A DNA stretch of 64,000 nt from Hevea brasiliensis. Its lineage: Eukaryota > Streptophyta > Magnoliopsida > Malpighiales > Euphorbiaceae. Shown piece after piece: positions 21,301-34,040 of the stretch. Where the stretch lies: contig NC_079495.1 in NCBI RefSeq assembly GCF_030052815.1, positions 55,592,773 to 55,656,772 on the forward strand, given 5' to 3'. Below the pieces are notes generated by a model. The model searched no databases. It saw nothing but the letters and a program-made list of their open reading frames with translations, and had not been told where the DNA came from. Position numbers and translations under genes: made by a program. Each line of letters opens with the position of its first letter. Position 1 is the first letter of the stretch.

Positions 21301-21445
21301 AATTTTTTCTATTTTTTTTAATTATTTGAGTTAATTTTTGGTTCCTCACTTTAGTTTAAATATTTTTCCGAATTCTAGTTGTCCGGACCGACACTGGTCA
21401 CCGGAACAGTAGACTGTACGGACTAGCTAAAATGAGGATGTTACA
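18397..21445 (-). repeat. LTR of the truncated chromovirus, 3049 bp
   Basis: On the plus strand it begins tgtgacacccc and ends atgttaca; in element orientation it starts TGTAACATCC after the polypurine tract. It contains a 7-bp hairpin at 19028-19045 (CTAAGCA/TGCTTAG) that recurs in related LTRs, and an ATAAA-rich microsatellite near 19053-19092. Internal blocks (e.g. 19575-19690) reappear in the solo LTRs near 37990 and 49230. Confidence 0.9.
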
Positions 21446-21461
21446 ACTCTTTCCCTCTAAG
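21446..21461 (-). promoter_or_regulatory. polypurine tract of the truncated chromovirus
   Basis: The minus strand reads CTTAGAGGGAAAGAGT directly before the LTR start TGTAACA. Confidence 0.8.
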
Positions 21462-22838
21462 AAAAATTTCGTCCTCGAAATTTACCTGATGCAAACAGTT
21501 GAGGGAACTGTTGCCTCATTATCTCTTCACTTTCCCAAGTTGCCTCTTCAGTGTTGTGGTGCCTCCAAAGCACTTTTACCAGTGGAATTTGTTTATTTCT
21601 CAGTTCCTTCACTTCCTGAGCTAGGATCTGGATAGGTTCTTCTGTATATGTCAAGTCCGGTTGAATTTCAATCTCTTCCATGGAAATGACATGTGAAGGG
21701 TCTGAGCGATATCTTCTCAGCATGGAAACATGGAATACATTATGAATTTTATCCAGTTCTGGTGGTAAAGCTAGCCGATAGGCCACTGGTCCCACACGTT
21801 CAATGACTTCATATGGGCCAATGAACCTAGAGCTTAACTTACCCTTTCTCCCAAACCTTAGTACTTTCTTCCACGGTGAGACTTTGAGAAACACTTTATC
21901 ACCAACTGCATACTCTATCTCTTTTCTCTTCAAGTCGGCATAAGATTTCTGTTTATCTGAGGCAACCTTCAAGTTAGCTTTGATTATCTTCACTTTTTCC
22001 TCAGTCTGTTTCACCAGGTCTGGTCCTACCAGTTTATCTTCGCCCAATTCAGTCCAACATACTGGGGTTCTACATTTCCTCCCATACAGTGCTTCATACG
22101 GAGCCATCTGAATGCTAGCTTGGTAGCTATTGTTATATGCGAATTCTGCCAGTGGGAGATATCTATCCCAGCTCCCCTCAAACTCAATAACACAACTCCT
22201 TAGCATATCCTCCAGGATCTATCACATAATTCACATTGTTACTATCATTTCAATTTATTAATTGTGAGAATTCAATTAGTTCTTAGGTTTACCTGGATTA
22301 CTCGTTCTGACTGTCCATCCGTCTGGGGATGAAAAGCCGTGCTAAAACGGAGTTGTGTGCCCAAGGCTTGCAACTTTTTCCAGAATCTCGATGTAAACCT
22401 TGGGTCTCTGTCAGATATGATGGAAAGTGGGATTCCATGCAGTCTAACTATCTCACTGATATACAATTCTGCTAGCTTCTCTAGTGAGTAGTCAGTCCTA
22501 ACTGGCAGAAAATGTGCTGACTTCGTCAATCTATCCACTATCACCCATACTGCATCATGCTTCCTTTGGGTGAGAGGTAGACCACTAACAAAATCCATAG
22601 TGACCCAGTCCCATTTCCATTTAGGTATGCTTATAGGCTGTAGCAATCCTGATGGAAATTGATGTTCTGCTTTAACTTGCTGACATGTCAGACACTTAGT
22701 CACATAGTCAGCTATATCCCTCTTCATACCAGGCCACTAATAATGAGGCTTCAAATCATTATACATTTTTGTGCTCCCCGGGTGCATAGCATAAACACTA
22801 GTGTGTGCTTCTTTCAGTATACGTGGAGAAAAGTACAA
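21457..22838 (-). pseudogene. int: chromovirus integrase with C-terminal chromodomain, partial, with an intron-like interruption
   Basis: The fragment starts inside the zinc finger (MHPGSTKMYNDLKPHY, then a TAG, then [12 protein letters not shown] with CLTCQQVK). It continues through the DDE core: D in [10 protein letters not shown] in IISDRDPRF and E in GQSERVIQ. After E the frame is split by 74 bp (22292-22219) and resumes with ILEDMLRSCV. Then follow the GPY-type module (RFIGPYEVIERVG) and a chromodomain (IPLVKVLWRHHNTEEATWES). The protein ends at 21457, overlapping the start of the polypurine tract. Chromodomain integrases steer insertion to heterochromatin, which fits the nested setting. 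It is inactive because of truncation. Confidence 0.9.
22219..22292 (-). other. 74-bp GT-AG intron-like sequence in the integrase gene
   Basis: The minus strand reads CAG|GTAAAC at 22292 and gatag|ATCCTG at 22219. It is AT-rich, contains stops and falls in phase 0. Removing it joins VIQ to ILEDML exactly as in uninterrupted relatives. 74 bp is near the lower limit for a plant intron. Confidence 0.65.
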
Positions 22839-23310
22839 CAAATTCTAATTATATTTGAATTCGAGTTAGACTAATATGTTTATAAAAATAATATTTAATT
22901 AAGTAAATCTTACTTCAATTTAAATTTAATTATTATTTTCAATACTACTTTAATTTTATTTCAATTAATGTGTTGGTAAAAAAATTATTTTATTTTTTCA
23001 TTATTTTCATTATTATTTTTTAAGTCATCAATAATTTATCTATCTATAATCTATAATCTATATCTATAATCTATATAAATGTACGAATGATGGGCGAACT
23101 TTTGAGTGAACAAAAATATCCTCATTTTTTATATTATTATAATTATATTATTTTCTAATATTTAAATTAACTTTAGAGTTTTAATAAATTTAAAATTTCT
23201 AATCATACTTATACTTTCTATTATAATCTAAAATAAAATCTTATAAAAAAAACAAAAATCATAAATTTTCTTTGAAAACACAAAATGTTAAAAAAAAATC
23301 AATTTATATC
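22839..23310 (+). mobile_element. AT-rich DNA with a Helitron-like 5' end
   Basis: From about 23043 or 23063 the sequence reads TCTATAATCTATATAAATG followed by a gggcgaacttttgagtgaacaaaaatatcc segment, which resembles plant Helitron 5' termini. A related start occurs at 40941. No coding capacity is seen. It is cut off by the solo LTR at 23311. Confidence 0.4.
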
Positions 23311-23662
23311 TGTAACACTCGCTACTTTTCGATGCTAGAATTCTTGCCGCAGATGGGAAATTCTTGTGAAAGTTCGGGTTTCACAGATAAAGGAAACAGT
23401 GGTAAGTTCTACATGTATGATATGGTGTGTTAAAAATATATTTAAAAGTGAAAATATTTTATTTGTTTTGGCTAAGTAAGATTTTAAGTGCTGTTTTTGG
23501 GTAGAAGGAATTTCGGCAGCGGAAGATTGGACTTTCGGCAACCGAAGTCCTTTTTACTATTCAAATTTTCTTTTAGATAGAATTGACTCCGACAGGCAAA
23601 ACCTAGGCTTTTGACAGTCGAAAGTCCCCTCGGCAGTAGTAGTATAAATAGCCCATTTTAGT

Positions 23663-26600
23663 TGTAACACCCCCACTTTAGGTAGTTCCATACATTCTAC
23701 TGTTCCGGTAACTAACGTCTATTCAGATAGCCAGAATGTCTGAAACCACACTTAAACTAGAGTGAGGAATCATAAATTGATTGAATGAAGATCAAGTAAA
23801 GTTAAAGGAAAATGAAAGAAATGAAGTGTAAATGGGTTAAATGAGTACAAACCGATAGCGATGAGTGAACTCACTGGGAAACTACTGGGAAGTGACTGTG
23901 GATTCAGTTGCCACCCCAAACTTATGAGGAATCTAGTGAGACATTTATTTAGGACTTAATTAAGGGGTTAATAGAAATGAAAATGCCAAGAAAATGCAAA
24001 GAAACTAATACTAATCGATAAAGACAAACCATGGTCAATGAAGGGCATTTTGGTTATTTGACTTAGAGAGTTGACTTTTGACTAAAATATCAATTAAATT
24101 AAGTGAAATTAATGTAATAAAATATGAAAAAATTTTAATGAAAATCCAAATAGAGATGTATAATTGAAATAAGAAAAGAAAAGAAATGAAAATTGAATTA
24201 AAATTACAATTATGACATAACAGTGACTTAAGCATGATGCAATAAAAGTCTTCCATCAAATAGAATTTTCACAACTTCTCCATCTCTTTTATTTTAACTC
24301 AAATTGGTCTTCTTCTTCTCCATATTTTTGCCGTTCCACCATTTTCTCCATTTCCTCTTTTTCTTTCTTCATTCCACCATTAACACGCCACCATCCAAGC
24401 CTCCAAACACTTACCTCTCTTCACCAAAATTATTGGAAACCTTGAGGGAGCTTCATATACAGCCTTGAAGTGAAGAAAAACACATTAAATTCCAAGAGGG
24501 AAATCTGGTCAAAAGTGAAAGATAAGGGGGAAGTGAAGTTTGATTGTAGAAAAAGGTGTTTGAAGGTTGATTGAAGCTAGCACATAAGGTTAGTACTAAT
24601 AATTCTTGAACTTTTGAAGTTTGATAACTAGTTAGGGTTTGATATAAATTAGGGTTTTCTTTGTCTAGTTCATATTTGTTACAATTGAATATATATTATC
24701 ACTTGTGGATGCGTGAATGTTGGGAAAATGTTAATGAGATGGTGAAATTGTGGATTAATGGTGGAGGTGTATGTGAAAACTGATGCTGGACTGTTTGGGG
24801 CTAGTAGGTTAGAATGACCATAAGTTGAGTTACATAGGTCCAATTGGTGTGAAACTAATTGAAGATAAAACTTAAGACATAATGCTACAATTTTCATGGA
24901 GAGAGCCTACTTAGAAAATGACCATAAGTTATCCTAAATTAGGCTTGAATCTGGAATGACACATTCTGGACTTGAAAAATGACCATATGAACAGTAATTG
25001 GTAAAATGAGCATAACTCACTCTAAGAAACTCTAATTGACCTGATTCTTGAATTTATGGAAATCTGAGACATAGAAGAATATTTTATATGAAGAAATTAA
25101 AGCCAAATTATAAATCTAACTCAACTAAATTGCTAGGCAAAATTGGTCCAATAAATCTGCCCTGATACTAGACCAAACCTGAAAATCCTGAACATTTAGG
25201 TATCTGACTAGTTTTGGCAAAAATGTCATAATTTAAGCTATAAAACTGCAAATGCAGTAATTTTAAAGTCAAAATCCTGTTAAGACATAGAACTACAATT
25301 TTTGTGTTTTGACTAGAATCCAAGTCTTAAGGCAACTTTGGGAAATTGTTAGAACAAATTAGAAATGACAATGTTGGAATTCCTGCAATTCAGCACAATT
25401 ACCTTATGACCTCTGAATAATTTATAGGTCATAACTTTTTCTAGAAAACTTTAATTGAAGTGAATCAAATTGATCTAGAAACCTAAGACAAAGGCCTAAA
25501 ACTTTGTTTTAGGGACCTAAAGCCAATTCTAAGCCTAAGGTGCTTGGATATTAGTTGCAAAAAGTGGGTGAAATTCTGAAAAATAAGGAAAGAGCAGGGT
25601 TTAGTACCCTGGAATAGTATTTAGTAATTTGACCATAACTAGAGCTACAAAACTTCAAATTGACTGATTCAAAAAAAGGAAATTAAAGTTAAGATAAAGA
25701 AACAACTTCCATAAAGTTTGGCAAGAAAGATTCTGCATATTGGCCAGTTTGCTAGGGGAAGTTAAAGCACAGATTCTGGAATTCATGAAATCTTTATAAA
25801 ATGACTTGGAATGTGAAATATACTCAACATAAATGGATTGATGAACACATAAAGCATTTAAATATATAATTGGGACTTATATTGCCATCATAAATAGAAT
25901 GACAATGCTATGAGCAATAAATAGTACATGAAGTGAAATAATGAGAATTGTGAATACTTAATGATACTAGTTGCCCATGTATGCCTAAACATTGTGTATG
26001 GGTTGGATAGATTGGCATGCCAAGAAGGGATGAGTTTAGCAGTACTGCATATGGCTTTTAAGTCATTCTGTTGATTATGGCTTCTAACCATTTTGTTACA
26101 TTCTGTTGTATATGGCTTTATGCTCGATTAAGGTTTTAAACCATTCTATTGTTATTATGGCTTTTTAGCCATTCTATTGCATACCTGGTTGACATTATGT
26201 GTCCTATGATATGATGGCCCGAGGCATAGATGTGCCCAGTGCTAGTAAAACCCGCATATCCAGACCAGTCAATTTGTTATAGGTTACTTGGGCATTGAAG
26301 TGAGTTAAGAAAATTTGATGATAAATAAATGAATGAAAAGAATTCCAAATGAACTAATTATTCCTAAATATCAACAAAATGAGCATGATTCAAATATTTA
26401 TTAAAAATGCATCTCTTATGATATTACAAACTTGAATTAATTATTTTTAATTGTTCAATTTATTTTTATTTTATTATTGCACCACTAAGTAATACGCTTA
26501 GCACGATGGATTTTTCCCTTTCGTAGGTAATGAAGATAAAATTCAGTAAACATCGGACTGGGATTTGGAGGATTTAGAGATCGGATTTGCAATAGTGTCG

Positions 26601-27081
26601 TGTTGTGTCACCTCCTCTCAGCAGTGCATTTTCGTTGGGTCCACCAAGCCATATTAGTGTATCTTTTGTACATTGTAATTAATTATTGAGTTTGTAATGT
26701 AAATTATAAATTTGTATAATAACTTTGTACATTAATGAAATCAAGTATGTACATCTTGAAAGTAAATTAAATGAATGTGTCATGAGATGAATTATTATGG
26801 AAATGGATATGGATGAGAAATGAGATTATAGTTGAAATTATGAGATGATGATGGAAATATGAGATTTGATACGAAATTATTTAAACATGTAATTATTTTA
26901 ATAGGTCATATGTTAATAAAATAGAGAAAACTCTGTCAGTTTCTCCATTTAAAAATTTGTATTTTGAAATATAATGGAATTAAAATTAATAATAAATAAA
27001 GTGAGATAAGATAAGATGCTCCGGCACAGAATGTAGCATTCTTTGCTCGATTACACTGTAAATCGGGTAAGAGGTGTTGCA
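23663..27081 (+). mobile_element. solo LTR of the chromovirus-like family, 3419 bp, duplication TTAGT
   Basis: It begins TGTAACACCCCCAC, ends GGTGTTGCA and is flanked by TTAGT at 23658-23662 and 27082-27086. Its two ends match, in reverse complement, those of the LTRs at 18397-21445 and 28172-39987 (tactgttccggt; ctccggcacag and gtaagaggtgtt). A hairpin CTAAGT/GCTTAG lies at 26485-26501. Minus-strand frames at 24035-24259, 24679-24897 and 25888-26091 have no domain. Confidence 0.9.
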
Positions 27082-29888
27082 TTAGTTCTTTTTTTTAATA
27101 AGTTAAAATTTTTTTCTCTCTCTCTTTGCTTTGTTGCAAACCACTCTTTTCCAAAACTTTTCTTTGTGAACAAGAGTTTTAATCTCTCAATTGTGTTTTG
27201 GTGTTGATCAAAAGGAGGATCAATTTCTTAAAGGGGAATTCAAGATTCAATAAAGGTAAGTCCCTTGTTGCCTGTGAAGTTTTAATTAAAATTTCTCTTC
27301 TTTTTGTTTGAAAATCTTATTGATTAACACATAGCCATGAATTATAAGTGTTAATTGGAAGCATTATGCAATAAAACAAAATTTTTCCTTGGTTTTAGTT
27401 ATATAACAACTGTTGGGATGCATGTTGCTTTTCTTGATTTTCTGGTGCTAATAGGATACTTTGAAAGTGTTGAACCATGTAAAACTTCATAGTTTTGTGT
27501 GGTTCATCTATTTTGTGTAAAGTCTTTATATGTTGTCGGGCTTTTGAGTTATAGTTTTGTTATGATTGATTGTTTAGAGGAAAGGTTATAATTGTTTAGA
27601 ATTATTGATGAATGTGTTGTTTTTGGTAGCTTTTGAGTTAATGGAGGTCCTAGGTATGTGTTCTTATGGTTGGATCATGTTTGGGAGTATTGAAATGAGT
27701 TTTGGTGATTTTGGGATGAGTTTTTTATAGAATTCTAACTTAAGAATTCTGGAAATTTTCAAGTTCAACTTTAGAAAACCATTACTTTGAAAGTCGAAAT
27801 GGCTACAGTTTTCTAGGGATTTTCAGGTTCGGCTGTCGAAGCCCAAGATTTTGACAACCACAGTCACCATTGCTCAAGTAGGGCATTTCAAGTTTAGGAT
27901 TTCGATAGTCAAAGTTGGTTTTGTTAGTCTTATTTTCCTTTTTATTCTAAGGCTTCAAAACATGTTTTTATGATAAAAAAGGACCTAGAATAGGATGTTT
28001 AGCATGTGTATAGAGTTTTTGAGTTCTGAATAACTCTTTAGCGTCCAATGTTTATAGGATCAGACTTGAGAGACTCGGGGAGCTAAGAATCTAAGGATAG
28101 CTACCATTCTTATCCCATGATTGATAGGCTATAAAAGGCAGTAACACTAACCCTAATAAATGAAACTAATTTGTAACACCTCTCACCCGACTACAGTGTA
28201 GCCGAGCAAGGCATGCTACAATCGGTACCGGAGCACCCTAACTTATCTTACTTTATTTTTTCTAAATAATTTTGAATTCATTTAATTTAATATCAATTAT
28301 TTTTCGACGGAGAAACCAGCGGAGTTTCCCCTATTTTATTATCGTTTGGCGTATTTCAATATTCACCTGTTTGAAATTCAACAATATTTCCAAAATAAAA
28401 TTTTATCCATGCTAATCATAATTATCTCATCAATCATTCTCATAATTTTCTCATATTTCAAATCTCATCCATACATTTCAATTTCATAATCATTTCCATA
28501 CATTTCCATTCATACTCAATTCATATGTAAACATTCTCAAATTACATAAGCAAAAATTTCAAATTTCCTTAATTTACATAATTTACAAAATAATTACAAA
28601 ATTTCATCATTTACATAATATATAAATTAATTACATATGAAAAAACTAATTAATTAATTTACATCGCATTCTTATTAATTACCTATTCATAATCTACATT
28701 ATAATACAATATCTAGCATTTTATACAAAATACAAAATATGATCTATATGGGCCCTATCTACATGCATTGCTGAGGAGGTGACAAACATTGACACTCTGC
28801 AAATCAAAACTCCCAAAATTCCCAGTCAAACGTCCATTGGGTTCTAGCTTCAGTACCTGCGCGAAGGAAACAATTCCATTGCGCTAAGCATTGCTGCTTA
28901 GTGCTGCAATAATATAACAAGGAAATAATATACAAATAAAGATAGAAATAAAACATAATTCAAATAATTAAAATTTATTTATACTTCACATGCGGTTTCT
29001 AAAATTTAATATGTTTTATCCTAATTTAGTCTTCTTTGAAAGTGTTTATTTTGCCAATGTACAGTAATAATGTACAAAGAAAAATAATCTGAAAATAATA
29101 AATTTATACTTATATTATTATATAAGTCACATTTGCAATATTTATTTATGTTATAATTTTCTTTGCTAATCTTTTAGCATTTTCTCTATACTTGCTAGGT
29201 TGTCTCAGATTATTTCATAATAAGTAAATTTTGATATCGGTCCAATTCATTTCGATTCTTTCTAATAAATAACTATTCTAATTTATTTTAGGTCATTTTA
29301 CTCATTTATTTAATTTCTAATATTTTTTTTATTACTAATATTCTTAACTTATTTCAATAAATTTCACTGCCCAAGTAACCTATGACAGGCTGACTAAACT
29401 GGATAACGAGTCGTTGGCACTGGACATCGCGGTGCCTCGGACCGTCATACCATGGGATGTAGAACGTCAACCACGTATGCAGTCAGTATGGCTAAAAAGC
29501 TATGATATCACATAATCGGGCATAAAAGCCATGAATGTTGACATAAAGCCATGAATGCGGGCATATAGCCATGAATACGGGCACAAAGTCATGAATACAG
29601 GCATAAAGCCTTTCGCAGTACTGCTAAAACAATACCCTATTGGCATGCCAAACTATCCAATCTGACACACATGTCTAGGCAATACAAGAGCACATAATAT
29701 CATTAAATATTAATATATTGTGTTTTATGACTTCATTATTTCATGGTAAATTTCATAATTTCTACATTCATCATAATATTCATACATTCCTTACATCATT
29801 CATATTGATCACAATTCACAACAATGGTGTTCATACACCATTGTACTCAAAACATTCTTCCTTTCTCTTATAAAGAGAACTAATGTTC

Positions 29889-30705
29889 TGATGTGAACCT
29901 TCAAGTAATTGGTAACTTGAAAATCCACATTCAAGAATTAAATGAACAATATGGAAAGCACCAAATCAAGATGTATGAATTTGAATCTTTGAACCAGCAC
30001 AATCAGATTGTTGTGTAATTCAAAGAAAATATCAGAAATGGGATTCTTGACCTAATTCATATGGAGAATGAATAAACCAAGAATATTATGCACATTAAAC
30101 CTTGCAAGATAGAATCTCAGCAAGTTAATGAGCTTCACAAGAACAAAGGCAACAGCCAATTTACTCACTAGAGGAGCAGAAATAATCTCTCATTAATATT
30201 CAAGTGTCCTCCACTCTCTCATTACACTTGTATTTATAGCCTCTTGGCTTCAAAACTAAAGACAAAAATATCTCTACTTTAGTAACAGCTGTAAGGAGCT
30301 TTAAGTCCAAACAAAAATTAATCTATCAAAAGACTAAAAACTCCTTACAAAAAGTAAATTTAATACAGCAGCAAATAAGGGCATTTAAGTCCAAAAGAGA
30401 AGTGGTTATAACAGATGGAATATTCCTTGAAAAAGGTGCTAGCAGATACATGTACATGGGTTGGATCTGGTGCATGCATGTCCACAGGTTATTCCATGTA
30501 ATCTAATGCTCCACGTGACACCTAGTCACTTCTAAGCATAATTTTCACCAAATTTAATCCTTTACATTTTTCTTCATGCCATTCCAGCTTATAATCCTTG
30601 CTCCTTATGATTTCACAAATTAAATTCTGAAGTGATTTAGCTCTAGCTCTAGTAATTGGACCTTGGATGAAATCCTTTGTTGTGGATGTAGCTTGATTCT
30701 CATCA
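29889..30705 (-). repeat. 3' LTR of the complete gypsy element
   Basis: It is 817 bp and aligns to the 5' LTR without gaps with 7 transitions (about 0.86%). Its first about 217 bp in element orientation (30705 to 30489) are still coding for the pol C-terminus ([12 protein letters not shown]). Confidence 0.95.
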
Positions 30706-31456
30706 TTCCCCTCCGCTTCAAAAGGATTCGTCCTCGAATCTGTTCCTGCATCAACACAAGGAGATAAATCAGCAACATTGAAGGTGGCACTGACATTATA
30801 CTCACAGGCGAGTTTATTTTGTAAGCGTTATCATTAATTTTGGTCAGCACTTGGAAAGGTCCATCACATCTTGGTTGTAATTTTGATTTCCTTCGAGAGG
30901 GAAACCTTTCTTTGCGCAAATGAACCCATACCTAATCTCCAGGTTGAAATGTGACTTTCTTCCTTCCTTTGTTGGCTTGACTAGCATATTTTTCATTGTT
31001 CTTTTCAATTTGAAGCTTGGCTTGTTCATGGATTTTCTTCACCAATTCTCGCTTTTCTTTTTCCATCTAAACTAGCAAGCCTGCTCACGAGCAAAGGTAA
31101 AAGATCCAAAGGAGTTGAAGGATTGAAACCATACACGCTTTCAAATGGAGAATAGCCAGAGAAGAATGCACATTTCTATTGTATGCAAATTCAACAAGTG
31201 GAATGCAATCTTCCCATGACTTCAAATTTTGCTTAACCACAGACGCAAAAGAGTAGTTAGTGTCCTATTTACTACTTGATTTGACCATCGGTTTGTGGGT
31301 GACAAGTGGTGGAAAATAACAACTTGGTGCCCGCTTTTCCCACAAAACCTTCCAAAAGTGACTAAGGAATTTAACATCCCTATCACTAACTAAACTCTTA
31401 GGTATGCCATGCAACCTAACAATATCTCTAAAAATAAATTTGCAACATTTGTAGCA
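30489..31456 (-). pseudogene. rest of integrase and pol C-terminus, running into the 3' LTR
   Basis: Frames are broken, but the second catalytic segment ([19 protein letters not shown]) is readable near 31425-31370. Later come VEFAYNR, KKVTFQPGD and the GPY-type module in [26 protein letters not shown] (31030-30800). A further frame change near 30810 leads into a frame that passes the polypurine tract and ends inside the 3' LTR with [13 protein letters not shown] find at least four lesions in this part. Confidence 0.85.
30706..30720 (-). promoter_or_regulatory. polypurine tract of the gypsy element, inside coding sequence
   Basis: The minus strand reads TGAAGCGGAGGGGAA directly before the 3' LTR start TGATGAG. 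In the pol frame it is part of coding sequence. Confidence 0.85.
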
Positions 31457-32356
31457 TCATCGCTTTATGGCATGGAATAAAATGTGCCATTTTTGAAAAC
31501 TCACAACAACAACAAAAATTGAATCATGGCCTTGTTTAGACCTAGGTAATCCCAACACAAAATCCATAGACAAATGAACCCAAGGATCACTAGGGGTAGG
31601 CAAAGGTGTATACAAACCTTGTGGCAAAACTCTAGATTTAGCCTTAGCACACACAATGCACCTAGCACATACTCTTTCAACATCTCTTTTCATATTCGCC
31701 AATAAAAATGTTCCTTCAATACATCTAAAGTTTTGGCAACACCAAAATGACCCATTAATCCACCAAAGATGAGACTCATTCACAAGTAATTCACGCATGG
31801 AACTCTTAGGCACACACAATCTATTTTCTCTAAACAAATATCCATCATGCCTATAAAACTTCTCAAAAGCATTCTTTTCACAAGTCGCATACACTCTAGC
31901 AAAGTCATCATCTTCAGCATATAATTCTTTCACATATTCGAATCCTAATAACTTTGCATCAAGAAGGGCAAGAAGGTTATACCTTCGAGATAAGGCATCA
32001 GCCACCACATTTTCTTTCCCATGTTTGTATTGAATCACATATGGGAAGGTCTCAAGGAACTCAACCCATTTTGCATGGCGCCTACTCAACTTATTTTGCC
32101 CCTTGATATGCTTCAATGACTCATGATCTGTGTGGATGACAAATTGCTTTGGCCAAAGGTAATGTTGCCATGTTTCCAAGGCACGTACCAATGCATACAA
32201 CCCCTTGTCATATGTATAATAGTTTAAAGCTGCTTCATTAAGCTTCTCACTAAAGTATGCTATTGGTCTCTTTTCCTGCATTAAAACGGCTCCAATACCT
32301 ATTCCTGATGCGTCACACTCAATCTCAAAAGTTTTAGAAAAATCAGGTAAAGCCAA
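31457..32356 (-). pseudogene. RNase H and start of integrase, gypsy element
   Basis: RNase H residues are visible: D in [15 protein letters not shown] in the segment after [11 protein letters not shown] in [10 protein letters not shown] and D in VVADALSRR. The integrase zinc finger follows, with H in NESHLWW and [12 protein letters not shown] (C-x2-C); the segment WINGSFWCC between them appears frameshifted relative to the family. The first catalytic Asp of the core is in [14 protein letters not shown]. The frame breaks at 31457 before the second Asp. Confidence 0.9.
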
Positions 32357-33308
32357 TACAGAGCTTTAACATAACATCTCTTTAATTTTGTGAAAAGCAT
32401 CATCTTGTTTCTGTTCCCAAACAAAATTAACATTCTTTTTGACAAGATCATTCAATGGTGCTGTAATGGTACTGAAATTCTTAATAAATCTTCTATAGAA
32501 ACTAGCTAGTCCATGAAAACTACGTACTTAAGATGCAGTCTTTGGAATGGGCCAATCTCTAATAGCTCTAATTTTTTCATCATCAACTTCAACACCATTA
32601 GCACTAATGACAAATCCTAAAAAGACAACCTTTTCCATGCAAAATGAACATTTCTTCAAGTTAGCATATAATTTTTCCTTTATTAACACATCGAATAAAT
32701 CCATTAAATGATGCATATGTTCATTCATGCCTCTACTGTAAACCAATATATCATCAAAATAAACAACAACAAATTTTCCAATAAAAGCACGAAACACATG
32801 ATTCATCAATCTCATAAAAGTGCTAGGAGCATTAGTTAGCCCAAAAGGCATCACTAACCACTCATATAGTCCATGTTTTGTTTTAAATGCAGTCTTCCAT
32901 TCATCACCTACTTTCATGCGAATTTGATGATATCCGCTTTTTAAGTCCATTTTGGTAAAAACACAAGCACCACAAAGTTCATCCAACATATCATCCAATC
33001 TAGGTATAGGATGGCGATACTTTACAGTGATTTTGTTGACCGCCCTACAATCCACACACATGCGCCATGTGCCATCTTTCTTTGGTACCAAAAGGACGGG
33101 TACAGCACAAGGGCTCATACTTTCTCTCACATATCCCTTAGCTAGCAATTCCTCAACTTGCCTTTGTAATTCTTTGGTTTCTTCAGGGGTAACTATAGGC
33201 TGGACGGTTGGGAATAACTGCTCCAGGTACAAAATCAATCTGGTGCTCAATCCCTCGAATAGGTGGTAGTCCAGCTGGCATCTCCTCAGGTAGTACATCC
33301 TCATATTC
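32357..33308 (-). pseudogene. reverse transcriptase of the gypsy element, frameshift and stops
   Basis: The motifs run in order: [66 protein letters not shown] and the catalytic [11 protein letters not shown] near 32745-32780. Entry from the protease requires a frame change near 33195. After PKTAS a TAA (32528-32530) interrupts the frame, and another stop occurs near 32368 before the RNase H frame. Confidence 0.9.
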
Positions 33309-34040
33309 CTACAAAAGGGAGACAACAACACTAGGCAAATTGGGGTCAAGGTCAGATGTGGATAAACAAGAGTCCTTAAACACAATTAATAACATTTGCT
33401 TGTTGGCAAACATGGCATTCCTCACATCTCTTCCTTTAACATACAAGCTTAATTTTCTCTCCCCTCTTTCCGCACAGCTCTCCTTTTGCGCCGAAGATTC
33501 ACCTTTTTCAAGCACTTTTGGAATGTTTTCTTTACTGTCTTTTCTTTCATCACAACCACCCTTGTCTTGCTCACTCACAACATTTTCACTCAATTTCTTT
33601 TCACTCCTTTTCTTCTCTGCTCTCTTTTCGACCACTCTTGATTTTTCCTCACCCATTGCTTGCTTAAGCCTTGTTTGGTCTTCATAAATCTGTTTTGGTG
33701 TCATAGGTGCCAAAATGATTTTCCTTCCATTCATTTCAAAAGAATACCTATTTTTATACCCATCGTGGATCACCTTTCTATCAAATTGCCATGGTCGGCC
33801 AAGTAATAAATGGCCAGCTTGCATTGGAACCACATCACACATAACCTCATCTTGATACTTTCCTATTGCAAAGGAAATCAATACTCGTTTTGTTACTTTC
33901 ACCTCACCACATTCATTCAACCACTGCAATTTATAGGGTCTAGGGTTTTTTGAAATCCTCAACCTTAATCTCTGCACCAAAATAGTACTAGCAACATTGG
34001 CACAACTTCCCCCATCAATGATGACACTACAAGCTTTGTC
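33309..34040 (-). pseudogene. protease region of the gypsy element
   Basis: It is in phase with gag beyond the TAA. The protease active site reads IIDGGSCANVAS just after the stop, a D-G-G variant of the usual D-[ST]-G seen in this group, and the second motif HLLLGRPWQFD lies downstream. A Lys/Glu-rich linker follows (33720-33430). TAG at 33309-33311 and a frame change near 33195 separate it from RT. Confidence 0.85.

Larger units (their letters stand above)
18397..22838 (-). mobile_element. 5'-truncated chromovirus (Tekay/Del-like Ty3/gypsy): one LTR plus the end of pol
   Basis: Read on the minus strand, the piece starts in integrase at about 22838, passes the C-terminal chromodomain, a polypurine tract (21461-21446) and a complete 3' LTR ending at 18397. 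Upstream of 22838 the sequence changes abruptly to unrelated AT-rich DNA, so gag, protease, RT and the 5' LTR are missing. The five bases next to the LTR end are ataaa (18392-18396); no partner can be checked. It provides the family identity for the long LTRs further right. Confidence 0.9.

Noticed and set aside
21432..21635. Plus-strand frame overlapping the chromovirus pol end
   Set aside because: It is the reverse reading of the integrase C-terminus and polypurine tract.
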